From Candidatus Krumholzibacteriia bacterium (lineage in GTDB: Bacteria > Krumholzibacteriota > Krumholzibacteriia > JAJRXK01): 37,240 nucleotides of DNA. The notes beneath the pieces are model-generated. The model saw nothing but the letters and a program-made list of their open reading frames with translations. It was not told the origin of the DNA and did no database searches. The stretch lies in assembly GCA_035268685.1 (NCBI GenBank), contig DATFKK010000043.1:1-37240 (forward strand), written 5' to 3'. Within the stretch, counting starts at the first letter, position 1; each line of letters starts with the position of its first letter. This document shows, piece after piece, positions 26,301 through 33,600 of this stretch. A program made the position numbers and the translations under genes.

Positions 26301-26705
26301 CTGCAGATCGAAGTAGGTGGAGTCGTGGGCGGCGAAGATCGGGGTCCCGCCGTAGGGATCGTCCGGCGTCGCCGGTGGGATCACCTGCGAGCCGCGACGC
26401 CCCTCGGGCCAACCCGGGAAGTCCGACCGGTCCCGGCCGACCATGAGACTGTCGGCGAAGTCGCATCCGACCACGAGCATCGACAGCGACGTCGGGGCCG
26501 CGCGGCGGGCCAACGCGATCCCTGCGTCGAAGCGCAGCGGCGGCTTCGCGGGCAGCGCCTCGCGGACCGCACGGATCCGCTCCGGGATCGACGGATGGGA
26601 ACGCGTTTCGGGGATCGCCGCCTGCGCCCGTCCGCCGGCGAGGACGAGCGAAGCCAGCAGCAGGACGCGGACCAGCGACGCGCGCGAAGGGATCGGGAGG
26701 TTCAT
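23313..26705 (-). CDS. Exported M6 metalloprotease-like protein with FG-GAP repeats and sorting-type C-terminus; zinc motif lost
   Basis: 1130 residues. Signal peptide about 1-29. The next 350 residues follow M6/InhA proteins ('TPIFAAHDSTYFDLQMQRVDDYFRTVSFGRLDL' style region, 'SSYDTLVLIHAGAGQETD', 'GIGNFGLMGFG'). Where active members have HExxH the sequence reads F288-E289-I-G-L292: the Glu stays but both His are replaced by Phe and Leu, with 'LSLPDF' following. The centre to C-terminus has calcium-type FG-GAP/VCBS motifs ('VVDVDGDDRLDVVVVG', 'VLVDLDADGTAEVLW', 'VVADLDGDGDLDLAVIG'). The last 90 residues ('VVYPNPTVDGRFRVRMRV', 'VTVTVYSLEGQEVVSV', 'AGMYLC') resemble type IX sorting or FlgD-like Ig domains. 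Likely a secreted binding protein or pseudoprotease. It has its own promoter. Confidence 0.85.
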   Translation of the reverse strand: MNLPIPSRASLVRVLLLASLVLAGGRAQAAIPETRSHPSIPERIRAVREALPAKPPLRFDAGIALARRAAPTSLSMLVVGCDFADSLMVGRDRSDFPGWPEGRRGSQVIPPATPDDPYGGTPIFAAHDSTYFDLQMQRVDDYFRTVSFGRLDLQWDVHGDIVNLPEGMGYYGDDDSSSVRAVRMAKQVVAAIDDDVDFSSYDTLVLIHAGAGQETDVNGDSPAQIFSNYLDVRDFENAVEADYLEQAFVPSDEAAIEHVLVLPEAQAQDPPESNGLAGFFDVRGVYAFEIGLRLGMLSLPDFTPSSFPDSQGIGNFGLMGFGLFTGLSTVPSAPSAMNRYLMGWVDPVDVTVDADLRIGAMDSVGAAVSDTLLVRVPINEREYWLVEYRLQDPDGDLFYSFPGKTPEGGGNGNNVPDYFDADSARGDGTPTSTFDPATDTWEDELGAEWDWFMSENSARTPDGCQRAGGSGLYIWHVDERVIQDAVLAGTNTINSDATRKGVDVEEADGIQDLDSLAGGLYLLGSDDDAWRGEGATEFGPDTLPDTRTNDGLRTGVRMFDVSTVVQDSLPKFEFQGQLFCSGFVYHRAMTFSVEFDAASDGPRELGRARTVGLAPDFDLRAADLGTSAADRSPDGVPELVAAADAGRVLAWRNGVEPFGITPAWVTLPASDGPRGAPAVVDVDGDDRLDVVVVGESALQAAGIADPTLVSGAVGRGVSAFLATPSESGIAGLGAFVRSGGTGTELVGLGPAAPDPTAAVLWTAEDRLDEAVFVTTDVAWVVGVRRDSTATTLLTFDVEGEVRRRSTLDAGVMPRTLAPVVFGDGSPAVTWVDGEGRLHLTAAVDPAAVPARSSLEAGLPASAPAVARASDGGPTVLAVTLGGALHVFDRNLRSLPGFPYRPERGGVEPPVGSRAVAPVLVDLDADGTAEVLWHEPAGSVHAVDLQGRVVPGWPVAGPAEPVSTPVVADLDGDGDLDLAVIGRFERLDSIDAPARDVETTITGDLRVFDLDVPVSAYAPWTQGGNGVDNFTRARLEPASGSFGADPGLVVYPNPTVDGRFRVRMRVDRFATVTVTVYSLEGQEVVSVGPVATPAGAFFEEEIELGDVAAGMYLCAVETEHGEERAVLTVVR

Positions 26706-26785
26706 GGAAGGCGGATCTCCGTCGCTGGCTTCCGTCGCCGCCCGCGCGGCGGCCCCGGACGATACGGATCGGGAGAGGGCGCGGC

Positions 26786-26815
26786 AGTATAGGAACGGCC
26801 CCGAACCACGGTCAA
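26786..26815 (-). promoter_or_regulatory. Sigma-70 promoter of the M6-like gene
   Basis: TTGACC (26815-26810), 18-base spacer, TATACT (26791-26786) on the - strand; start near 26779, about 75 bases before the ATG. Confidence 0.7.
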
Positions 26816-26840
26816 CCGCGGTCGGGGCCGCTCGAAGGTC

Positions 26841-26909
26841 GGGAAGGGGAACTCGGGCCCTCCATCGTCGCCCCTGATCGACTGAGTCCGGCCCTTCGTT
26901 CCCCTTCCC
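26841..26909. repeat. 11-base inverted repeat in the 26706-27029 gap
   Basis: GGGAAGGGGAA (26841-26851) and its exact complement (26899-26909) flank 47 bases. It lies 120 bases after the DUF4384-like gene and just upstream of the M6 promoter. It could end the upstream transcript by folding, or act as an operator; no T-run is seen. The remainder of this 324-base gap shows only the M6 promoter. Confidence 0.45.
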
Positions 26910-27029
26910 CGTCGAGATCGGACCAACGCCACCGACTTCTCCCGCTACCGGCTGCCAACCATGTCGGAGAGGCCGACGACGCTGCCCGTTGACCGGGCCG
27001 ATCCGATCTCGTCTTCGCGTGACGGTGCG

Positions 27030-28802
27030 TCAACCGCGACCGCCACCTCCTCCTCGTTCGCGCGAGCGCGACGACCCACCGCCGCCACGGTTGCGCGAGG
27101 GTTCACTCCGCCGCGTCGGCGTCGACCGCTGGGGCGCGGCCCGCTCACGGCTCGGGCGCGACGGGCGGCTGCGCTCGACCTTGCGCTCGGGTCGGCGGGG
27201 ACGCTCGCGCTCCACCTTGCGCTCGGGTCGACTCGGACGGTTGCGTTCCACGTTGCGCTCGGGTCGCGTCGGGCGGTTGCGCTCGACGTTCCGTTCCGGA
27301 CGCGAGGGACGGCTGCGTTCGACGTTCGACGGTGCACGCCGTGTCGGTCGGTCCCGGTCCTCCCGGATCCGGCTCCGATCGGCTGCCCGGCCCGAAGAAC
27401 CACCCTCGTTGCGGATCACCGGCCGCGTCCAGCGACGCTCGGTGCGCGTGCCGCGATCGCCACTGCGGTCGCGCGGTGGCGCGACCCCGGAGCGCTCCAT
27501 GCTCGAGCGTGATCTCTCGCCACGGGATCGATCGGGAGCGAGGCTCGTCAGGCGCCGCTCGTTCCTCGGCCCCCGGTCCTCGCGCAGACCCGTGCGCGCC
27601 GGCCGTTCGTTCCGATCGCGACCACGGGGTGCGAGCTCGGCCCGCTCACGCGTCGGCGCGCGGTCACGCACCAACTCACTCGCCTCGACACGACTCCGTA
27701 CGTTCTCCCGCTGCCGGACGGCAGCGATGCTCACCGGCGCGTTGCCCGACGCGACGTCGCCCAGACCCGGTACGCGCCGCGTGCGGCGCTTGGGACCGTC
27801 GAAGTCGTAGAGCGTGTGCGTGTTCACGGATCCCTTGCTGTAGCGGACCCGGAAGTCCCCGCCGTACCACGGGGAGTCGTGCCACGCGTACCATGCATGG
27901 GGCCGTGCGTAGACGGGATAGCTCGGCCACGAGTAGTAGACCGGGTAGTACGAGAACCAGTAGGGACGCCCGTAGTAGGGGTCCCAGTAGTAGTAGGCCG
28001 GCTCGTAGTACAGCGGGTACCAACCGAAGCTCACCCGCCAGCGTCGCTGCCAGCCCCAGTCGGAGTAGACGTTGATCGTCGTGCACTCGTCGACGTAGGG
28101 ATGCACGGACTCCGTCGTGGCCGTTGCATCGCCCCCACCGTGGCACTGGGTGCAGGTGTAGCGGGCATGATCGACCTGCGATTCGACGTACAGGTGCGCC
28201 CAGTCCGTCACCACGTAGTCGACGTCCTCCTCGAGACCGGTGATCGCGTAGTTGATGTCGTTCACCGCGAGGAAGGGATCACCGGCGATCCGGTAGTCGT
28301 AGCCGCGCTCGTCACCGAGGTCGAAGCGGAAGTCGACGGCCAGGCCGCGCAGGTCGAAGGGCACCTCACTGGCGATCACCTGCACGTACTCGACACCCTT
28401 GCGTTCGCCTGCGGTCAGCCGCACCGGGCTGCCCGGACGCGGCAGGGTGTAGGTGTGGTTGCCGTAGACGAAACCGTCGTCGTAACGCGATGTCGGCCAC
28501 AGGACCTCGACGTAACCGTCGACGTCGATACGGTAGACCACGACGTAGGAATCGCCGTTCGTGCGGAAGTACATCTCGTAGGGCTCGCCACGGCGGTACG
28601 GCCGTTCGTCCTCGGTCCGCTCGTGCCAGAGCTGCACGCGGATGTCGCGCGCGGGCGCCTCGAGGTCCTCGTAGACCTGGTCGACCGATGCGCCCTGCAC
28701 CCAGCGATCGCCGGCGGTGGACTCGGGTCCCTGCGCCCCGGCGGCGGGCGGCAGCAGCAGCGCCAGCGCCGCGGCGGTCACGATCGTGCGCATGGTGTTC
28801 AT
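27030..28802 (-). CDS. Secreted DUF4384-like protein with one CXXCH, aromatic tract and Arg-rich RGG tail
   Basis: 590 residues with signal peptide (1-23, ending AGAQ). Residues about 50-165 resemble DUF4384 ('VQLWHERTEDERPYRRGEPYEMYFRTNGDSYVVVYRIDVDGYVEVLWPT'-like start of that domain in short pieces). CTQCH at 217-221 is a c-type haem motif; only one other Cys (C240) exists. Residues about 246-314 are dominated by Tyr, Trp and Pro. From about 337 on the chain is very basic, with five 12-residue repeats at 492-551 and a C-terminal Gly/Arg tail (RGGGG, RGGGGG). Function unknown. The ATG overlaps the stop of the upstream lipoprotein gene (ATGA), and the pair has a sigma-54 type promoter. A long disordered Arg tail on a secreted haem-motif protein is unusual. 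Confidence 0.8.
   Translation of the reverse strand: MNTMRTIVTAAALALLLPPAAGAQGPESTAGDRWVQGASVDQVYEDLEAPARDIRVQLWHERTEDERPYRRGEPYEMYFRTNGDSYVVVYRIDVDGYVEVLWPTSRYDDGFVYGNHTYTLPRPGSPVRLTAGERKGVEYVQVIASEVPFDLRGLAVDFRFDLGDERGYDYRIAGDPFLAVNDINYAITGLEEDVDYVVTDWAHLYVESQVDHARYTCTQCHGGGDATATTESVHPYVDECTTINVYSDWGWQRRWRVSFGWYPLYYEPAYYYWDPYYGRPYWFSYYPVYYSWPSYPVYARPHAWYAWHDSPWYGGDFRVRYSKGSVNTHTLYDFDGPKRRTRRVPGLGDVASGNAPVSIAAVRQRENVRSRVEASELVRDRAPTRERAELAPRGRDRNERPARTGLREDRGPRNERRLTSLAPDRSRGERSRSSMERSGVAPPRDRSGDRGTRTERRWTRPVIRNEGGSSGRAADRSRIREDRDRPTRRAPSNVERSRPSRPERNVERNRPTRPERNVERNRPSRPERKVERERPRRPERKVERSRPSRPSRERAAPQRSTPTRRSEPSRNRGGGGSSRSRERGGGGGRG
27150..27329. repeat. Five tandem 36-base coding repeats
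   Basis: Encodes residues 492-551 of the DUF4384-like protein as five 12-residue units of the form [S/R][N/K]VER[S/N/E]RP[S/T/R]RP[E/S]. The units are similar but not identical in DNA, so they are old enough to have drifted while keeping the basic pattern. Confidence 0.85.
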
Positions 28803-29737
28803 CGCGCCCCTCCTTCGGTCGGAACCCCGTCCGTGTCGGGCCGGTCGCCCGCCGGACGCAGCTCACGCTCGCCGTCGACTTCCTGGTAACCCCAGAAGAT
28901 GCCGGCGTCGTCGGCGGTCATGTCGAGGATCTCGAACTTGGCGTAGTTGTCGTCGGCGCCGAAGTCACCCGGGCCCTGCGCGATCCGGAAGATGTAGGTG
29001 TGGCCCGGGATCGCCTCGACACGTCCCGTGGCCGAATACCCCGTCGTGGGGGCGAAACTGGCCACGTCGAAGCCGACGAAGCCGAAATCCTGGACGCGCA
29101 CGCGATCGTTCGGAACGACCAGGAAGGGCACGCCCTGCCCGTCGCGTTCGAAGTAGACGTCGGTCGACGCGTCGTCGAAGGCCTGCCCCTGACTCACCCC
29201 GTCGCTGAAGTCGAAGCCCGCGCGGGTGGCGTCGGCATCGCGGAAGAAGACGACCGCCTCGCCCTCGGGGCGCGGCACGTCGATCACCAGCTCGAAGCTC
29301 AGGTCACTCTCGTTGCCGGCGTCGTCGAAGGCACTCACCGCGTACGAGTAGAAGACGCCGTTGACGAGCGGGAAGTCCTCGAAGCGCAGGAAGTCGTCGG
29401 AAACGTCTTCGGGTGTGCCGTTGTCCTGGTAGACGCCCTCCTCGAACGGCGCCAGTACGGCGAGTTCGTCGAAGGTCTCGCTCAGGTCCTCGTTCACCCA
29501 CACCCGGTACCCGGCGAGATCGTCTTCGCGGTTCGGGTTCCACGTGAGGAAGACGGCCTGGTCCCCGGTGATCGAGAAGACCCCGTTGGGAATCGCCGGC
29601 GGCGTCACGTCCACGAACTCGGGAGAGTCGTCGTCGTCGCAACCGGCCATCAGGACCAGACCCGCGACGATCAGCAGTGGAGCCAGCCGAGCTGGCTTCC
29701 AGCGACGATGGATCGGATTCGCACTCCTGGACGACAT
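28799..29737 (-). CDS. Lipoprotein with fibronectin type III-like domain
   Basis: 312-residue predicted lipoprotein: basic N-terminus, hydrophobic stretch, lipobox LMAGC with Cys33, then an Asp run (CDDDD). Residues about 45-155 look like an Fn3 domain ('TPPAIPNGVFSITGDQAVFLTWNPNREDDLAGYRVWVNED', 'YSYAVSAFDDAGNESDLS'); residues about 160-290 are a further beta-rich domain of unknown type. It is acidic overall, unlike its very basic partner downstream, so a charge-based complex between the two is possible. SD GGAGGTGA lies 6-13 bases before the ATG. A sigma-54 type promoter is 58 bases upstream; the stop overlaps the next start by 4 bases. Confidence 0.8.
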   Translation of the reverse strand: MSSRSANPIHRRWKPARLAPLLIVAGLVLMAGCDDDDSPEFVDVTPPAIPNGVFSITGDQAVFLTWNPNREDDLAGYRVWVNEDLSETFDELAVLAPFEEGVYQDNGTPEDVSDDFLRFEDFPLVNGVFYSYAVSAFDDAGNESDLSFELVIDVPRPEGEAVVFFRDADATRAGFDFSDGVSQGQAFDDASTDVYFERDGQGVPFLVVPNDRVRVQDFGFVGFDVASFAPTTGYSATGRVEAIPGHTYIFRIAQGPGDFGADDNYAKFEILDMTADDAGIFWGYQEVDGERELRPAGDRPDTDGVPTEGGAR

Positions 29738-29794
29738 CGGGCCTCACCTCCAGTGACGGCGCGACGCCGGGGATCGGGCGCCGTCGATTGGTAC

Positions 29795-29813
29795 AACGCA
29801 CCCCGCGTGCCAG
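29795..29813 (-). promoter_or_regulatory. Sigma-54 type promoter of the Fn3 lipoprotein/DUF4384 pair
   Basis: On the - strand, CTGGCACGCGGGGTGCGTT: GG at -24, exactly 10 bases, then GC at -12, with the TGGCACG half perfect against the sigma-54 consensus. Start near 29785 gives a leader of about 48 bases. Two sigma-54 activator genes lie upstream in the same region. Confidence 0.65.
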
Positions 29814-29932
29814 TCCCAGGATACGGACGGGTGCCCCGAACAGCCATCGGCCCGCGGACCGACGGCACGCGGAATCCCCTGTGGACGAACGAGGTACGGA
29901 TGTGTCACGACGGTGTCGGGGGCGACGTCGAG

Positions 29933-29991
29933 TGTCCTCCAGGGGACATCGCGGCCCGTCCGTCGTCACGGGGGGACAGGGACTTGTCCCC
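29933..29991. promoter_or_regulatory. Candidate activator sites (TGTCC/GGACA dyads)
   Basis: GGGGACA-N6-TGTCCCC (29972-29991) is a perfect 7-base dyad; TGTCC-N6-GGACA (29933-29948) is a weaker second copy, and a half site TGGGGAC follows at 29995. They are centred about 130-180 bases upstream of the sigma-54 promoter at 29795-29813, the usual range for enhancer-like activator sites. Confidence 0.5.
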
Positions 29992-30064
29992 GACTGGGGA
30001 CGTGGCCCGGCTGCCATCGAGCGTCGGCGCCGCGACCGGGGCGAGGGAAGACGCGAGGGAATAC

Positions 30065-30429
30065 GAGAACGGGCCGCACCGGAGTGCGGCCCGTAGCGCC
30101 AAGTTCCCTCCCGCCCCGTGACGGGACCCTGCCCTTCGCGGTCCACGGAAGTCTCGCCATCTCCCGTGGTCCAGGCGCGGTCCCTGCGGAGCGGTCGGAT
30201 TCTCGCCGCGAAGCGACTCAGGAGGACGGGGAAGAGCCGTGCTTTTCACTCATGCCGCCGATTGCTCCCCCGGAACCCCACCTTCCGGACGATCGATCGG
30301 AGACCCCACTTCGGAAAAGCTCCTCGTTCAGCCGGTGAGCGGAGAGGTCGATCTCCCCACTCCCCCCGAGTCGATCGGGCCGAAGCCCGACTGGACGATC
30401 GGATCACGACTGCCAGTGACCGATCACGG
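30065..30429 (-). ncRNA. Candidate sigma-54-driven structured small RNA, about 360 nt
   Basis: The limits are set by a sigma-54 type promoter (30439-30454) and a hairpin terminator (30069-30094) on the same strand, with no convincing gene between. The predicted 5' end is itself a hairpin, GACCG-TGAT-CGGTC (30431-30418). Next is TCGGGC-TTCG-GCCCGA, a stem with a UUCG tetraloop closed by C-G, in 30361-30400. GGACCACGG pairs with CCGTGGACC (one mismatch) further along. A pyrimidine run TCCTCC at 30222-30227 is complementary to ribosome binding sites. Only an 11-codon ORF (30218-30253) and two frames that run through the terminator exist. It is not RNase P, tmRNA, 6S or SRP RNA by their conserved blocks. 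Confidence 0.5.
30069..30094 (-). terminator. Perfect 10-bp terminator hairpin of the candidate RNA
   Basis: Arms ACGGGCCGCA (30069-30078) and TGCGGCCCGT (30085-30094), 6-base loop. On the - strand the stem is followed by TCTCGTATTCCC, modestly T-rich. No coding gene ends here: the nearest - strand stop upstream is 560 bases away. Confidence 0.7.
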
Positions 30430-30438
30430 TCCCGGAAG

Positions 30439-30454
30439 AGCACCCTTCGTGCCA
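30439..30454 (-). promoter_or_regulatory. Sigma-54 type promoter of the candidate RNA
   Basis: TGGCACGAAGGGTGCT on the - strand: GG, exactly 10 bases, GC. It shares TGGCACG-N2-GGGTGC with the promoter at 29795-29813, which supports both. Start expected near 30429. Confidence 0.65.
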
Positions 30455-30557
30455 TGGGAGCAACGGCAGATGTGAATCCACAAACCATTGTAATTGAACA
30501 GGTTACGACACCCGGCCGAACAGCATCCCGACGAGCTCCCCACGGGGTCTCGCCGAC

Positions 30558-30574
30558 TGTGAAGCGAGTTCACA
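30558..30574. promoter_or_regulatory. TGTGAA-N5-TTCACA dyad
   Basis: Perfect 6-base inverted repeat with a 5-base centre, about 105-120 bases upstream of the sigma-54 promoter at 30439. Candidate binding site for an activator or another dimeric regulator. Confidence 0.5.
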
Positions 30575-30596
30575 ACCACACCGCGCAGAAATGGCA

Positions 30597-30621
30597 CAAC
30601 CCCATGCAATGCAAGGGGTTG
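30597..30621. promoter_or_regulatory. 25-base near-perfect dyad (CAACCCC...GGGGTTG)
   Basis: Arms CAACCCC (30597-30603) and GGGGTTG (30615-30621) enclose TGCA-A-TGCA; only the central base and one base pair break symmetry. It lies 36 bases after the stop of the TPR activator and about 145-165 bases upstream of the candidate RNA promoter. It could be an enhancer-type site, or a terminator for the activator gene (no T-run follows). Confidence 0.55.
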
Positions 30622-30656
30622 CGTGATCATAAAGAATCTTTACAGAGTAGAGGCGA

Positions 30657-33600
30657 TCAGGAATCCGGCGATAGCCCGAAGATGCGGATCTTCTGCAGGA
30701 GCGTCGGATAGCTCACCTTGAGCCGACGCGCCGCTTCCGAACGGTTCCAGCCCGACTCGTCGAGTGCGGTCTGGATCGCGCGGCGTTCGAGTTCCGCGAT
30801 CTGCTCACGGAGCGGACGCATCGAGGTCCGCTCGCGTTCGTCGACCACACCATCCCCTGCCGCACGGACCTCCGGGGGCAGGTGCTGGTCCCTGAGACGC
30901 TCGTCGTCGGCGGCCAGGATCAATGCCCGTCGGATCGCCTTCTCCAGCTCACGCACGTTTCCCGGCCACCGATGGGCGTCGAGCCGCTGCGCCGCGGACC
31001 GGGTCATGCGTGGCACCGGACGCCCCAGTTCCTCACAGGTCCTGCGGAGGAAGGTGTCGGCCAGCAGCAGGACGTCGCCTCCCCGATCGCGCAGAGGCGG
31101 AACCTCGATGGGGAAGTCCATGAGCCGGTAGTAGAGGTCCTCGAGGAAATCACCCTGCTCGACCATGCGGCGCAGATCGCGCTTGGTCGCGCACACCACC
31201 CGCACGTCGACCACGCGGGCCTTGCGACCGCCGACCGGCCGCACCTGACGATCGTCGAGGAAGTGCAGGAGCTTCGCCTGCATGGTGACCGGCATCTTGC
31301 CGACCTCGTCGAGGAACAGGGTCCCGCCGTCGGCCGACGCGATCAGACCCTCCTCGTCCCGTTCGGCCCCGGTGAAGGCACCGCGGACGTGACCGAAGAG
31401 CTCGCTCTCCAGCAGCGTCTCGGGAATCGCGGCACAGTTGACCGAGATCAGGGGCTCGCCGTGGCGCGGGCTGAGTTCGTGGATCACCTGGGCCAACAGG
31501 CCCTTGCCCGTCCCCGTCTCGCCACTGAGGAGGACGGTGTAGGGACTCGGGGCGACCTTCGAACAGAGCCCCAGGACCTCTTCGACGCACGCACTCCCCG
31601 TGACCACCCTCGACGCCGGACCGCCGTCCGTGTTCGGCCGCGAATCACCGGACGGCCGGGAGAGCTCACCGTAGAGAACGCCCACGGTCGTCGACACGAC
31701 GGCGAGGGCCTCGGCGTCGAAGGGCAACAGGCGCTCCGCGGCAGCCGGAGCATCGAAGTACAGGACACCGGCGATCGACGGATCTTCGGATCCGCGATCG
31801 ACCAGCGGGAAGGCCACGGCGCTCGCCAGGGGTCCGCGTCGGGTCCCGAAGGCCTCGCTCCAGTCGGGATCGTGTTCCATGTCGCTCCACACGCGGGCCG
31901 CGGGAGCGTGTTCGCGCCGGAGCAGGGCATGGGCACGGGCGCAGAGTTCGCGCGCCGTCACGCTCGGCACGGATCGCGTCGCCAGGACGTCGGTGCGCCC
32001 ACGCTCGCTCACCAGGGCCAGGGCACCCCGCTCGGCACCGAGCTGCTCGGCCGACGCGTCGAGCAGACGCTGCAACGACGCTCGCCCGGAATCGGTGGCG
32101 GCCGACAGCCCCGATACGTGGTCCGGAAGGTCGACGAGATCGCTCAGCGATGCCCGCTCACGATCCACGCGGCGGGTCATGCCGTCCTCGATCTCGCGAC
32201 GGAGGATCTCGGCCGCCCGCACGGCCTCGCCCGCGTCCCCGCCGGCGAGACGCTCGAGTTCGAAGAGGGCGATCATCGCCTCGTCGTGGTGATCCAGAGC
32301 GAGCTCCGCGCGGGCCAGGGCCAGGTGGAGCGACACGGCGTCGACGTCACCCTCGGTGTCGCGCAGCCGCAGAGCCTCCTGGAGCCGCGCCCGGGCGAGC
32401 AGGGCGTCCTCGGACGAACCGCGGCGCAGGTGCAGCTCCGCGAGTTCGCGCAGGGTCTGCGCTGCCTCCGCCGTCAGGCGGTGGTCCCCGAAGGCATCGA
32501 TGGCACGGCGGAACGACTCGACGGCCGTGTCCGTTTCGCCCGAGAGCGCGTGTGCACGGGCCAGAGCCCGGCACAAGAAGCCTCGCTCGAAGTCCTCGCC
32601 CACGCGAGAGGCCACGGCGAGCCCTTCTTCGGCGATCTCGATCGCCTGCTCGGAGCGCCCCAGGTCGAGGGCCAGCTCGGCCTGCCGCCGACGCACCTCG
32701 GCGACGATGTCGTTCTCGTCGCTCAACGCTCGCGCGCGCTCGATCGCCAGATCGTAGTTGGCCGCCGCCTCGGCGAAGCGCTCGCTCGCGCGCATGAGAT
32801 CACCGAGGAACTCGTCGGCGAGCGCCATCTCGCGAATCATCTCCTGGCGCTCGGCCAGGACCTTCGACTCGAGGAGAGCCCGCTCCGCTTCGACGAAGCG
32901 TCGGTCCTCGATGTCGAGCTGGCCGCTGAGGAGCAGGAGCCGCGTGAGGTCCGCCTGGTCGCCGCGGCTGCGTGCGCGCGCGATGCCCCGGACGGCCGTG
33001 GCACGGGCCTCGGCGCGCTGTCCCATCTTGCGGTACAGGACGGCCTTGTTCAGGAGGAGGACGTCACACTCGTAGGTCGCACCGTGCGCGTGGAAGAGCT
33101 CCTCGGCGCGCTCGTAGAGCTGCAGGGCCCGAGTCCATCGACAGGCCCGCTTCGCCAGCAGCGCCAGGTTGTTGAAGACGTGCGCCTGCGAGACGGCGTC
33201 GTCGATGCGGCGGAAGGTCCCGAGCGCGTCCTCGAAGAACTCCTGGGCCTTCTGTACGCGTCCGGTGCAGGCATGGGCGATCCCGAGGACGATCTGGGCC
33301 GATCCGACGTCGGCATGCCGATCGGTGATCGAGAGGACTCCGAAGGCCTGCAGGGCCAGGTCACGGGCTTCGACGAATCGGCCCTGACTCTGGCGCACAC
33401 GCGCCAGGCGCACTTCGACGATCGCCCGTCCGACGTCATCGTCGGAGGACGTGTTCCCGCGCGCCAGCTCGAGTTCGCGCGCGGCCTCGTCGAAGGCACC
33501 CTGTAGACGGTGACAGTCGGCCAGCTTCACGCGAAGGCCGACCTCGGCGCTCGCGACGCCGTCCGGCCGCCGCCCCCTCAATGCCGAGCGGTAGTAGTCC

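Noticed and set aside
23313-26705. Active M6 metalloprotease
   Set aside because: The HExxH histidines are replaced by Phe and Leu in an otherwise well-aligned site.
24051-26792. 913-codon + strand frame opposite the M6-like gene
   Set aside because: Arg/His/Gly-rich shadow without any recognisable domain or ribosome site.
29966-30249. Two - strand frames overlapping the terminator hairpin (starts at 30160 and 30249)
   Set aside because: Both read through the perfect hairpin, lack good ribosome sites and have shadow-like Pro/Arg composition.
30218-30253. 11-codon ORF (MSEKHGSSPSS) within the candidate RNA
   Set aside because: The only G-rich stretch upstream is too far from the ATG, and the peptide is tiny; kept as a note, not a gene.
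30065-30429. RNase P RNA, tmRNA, 6S RNA or SRP RNA
   Set aside because: The conserved blocks I would expect for RNase P, tmRNA and SRP RNA are absent, and the length does not suit 6S RNA.
30591-30606. TGGCAC...TGC on the + strand as a sigma-54 promoter
   Set aside because: The GG to GC spacing is 11 bases, not 10, and there is no + strand gene to drive.
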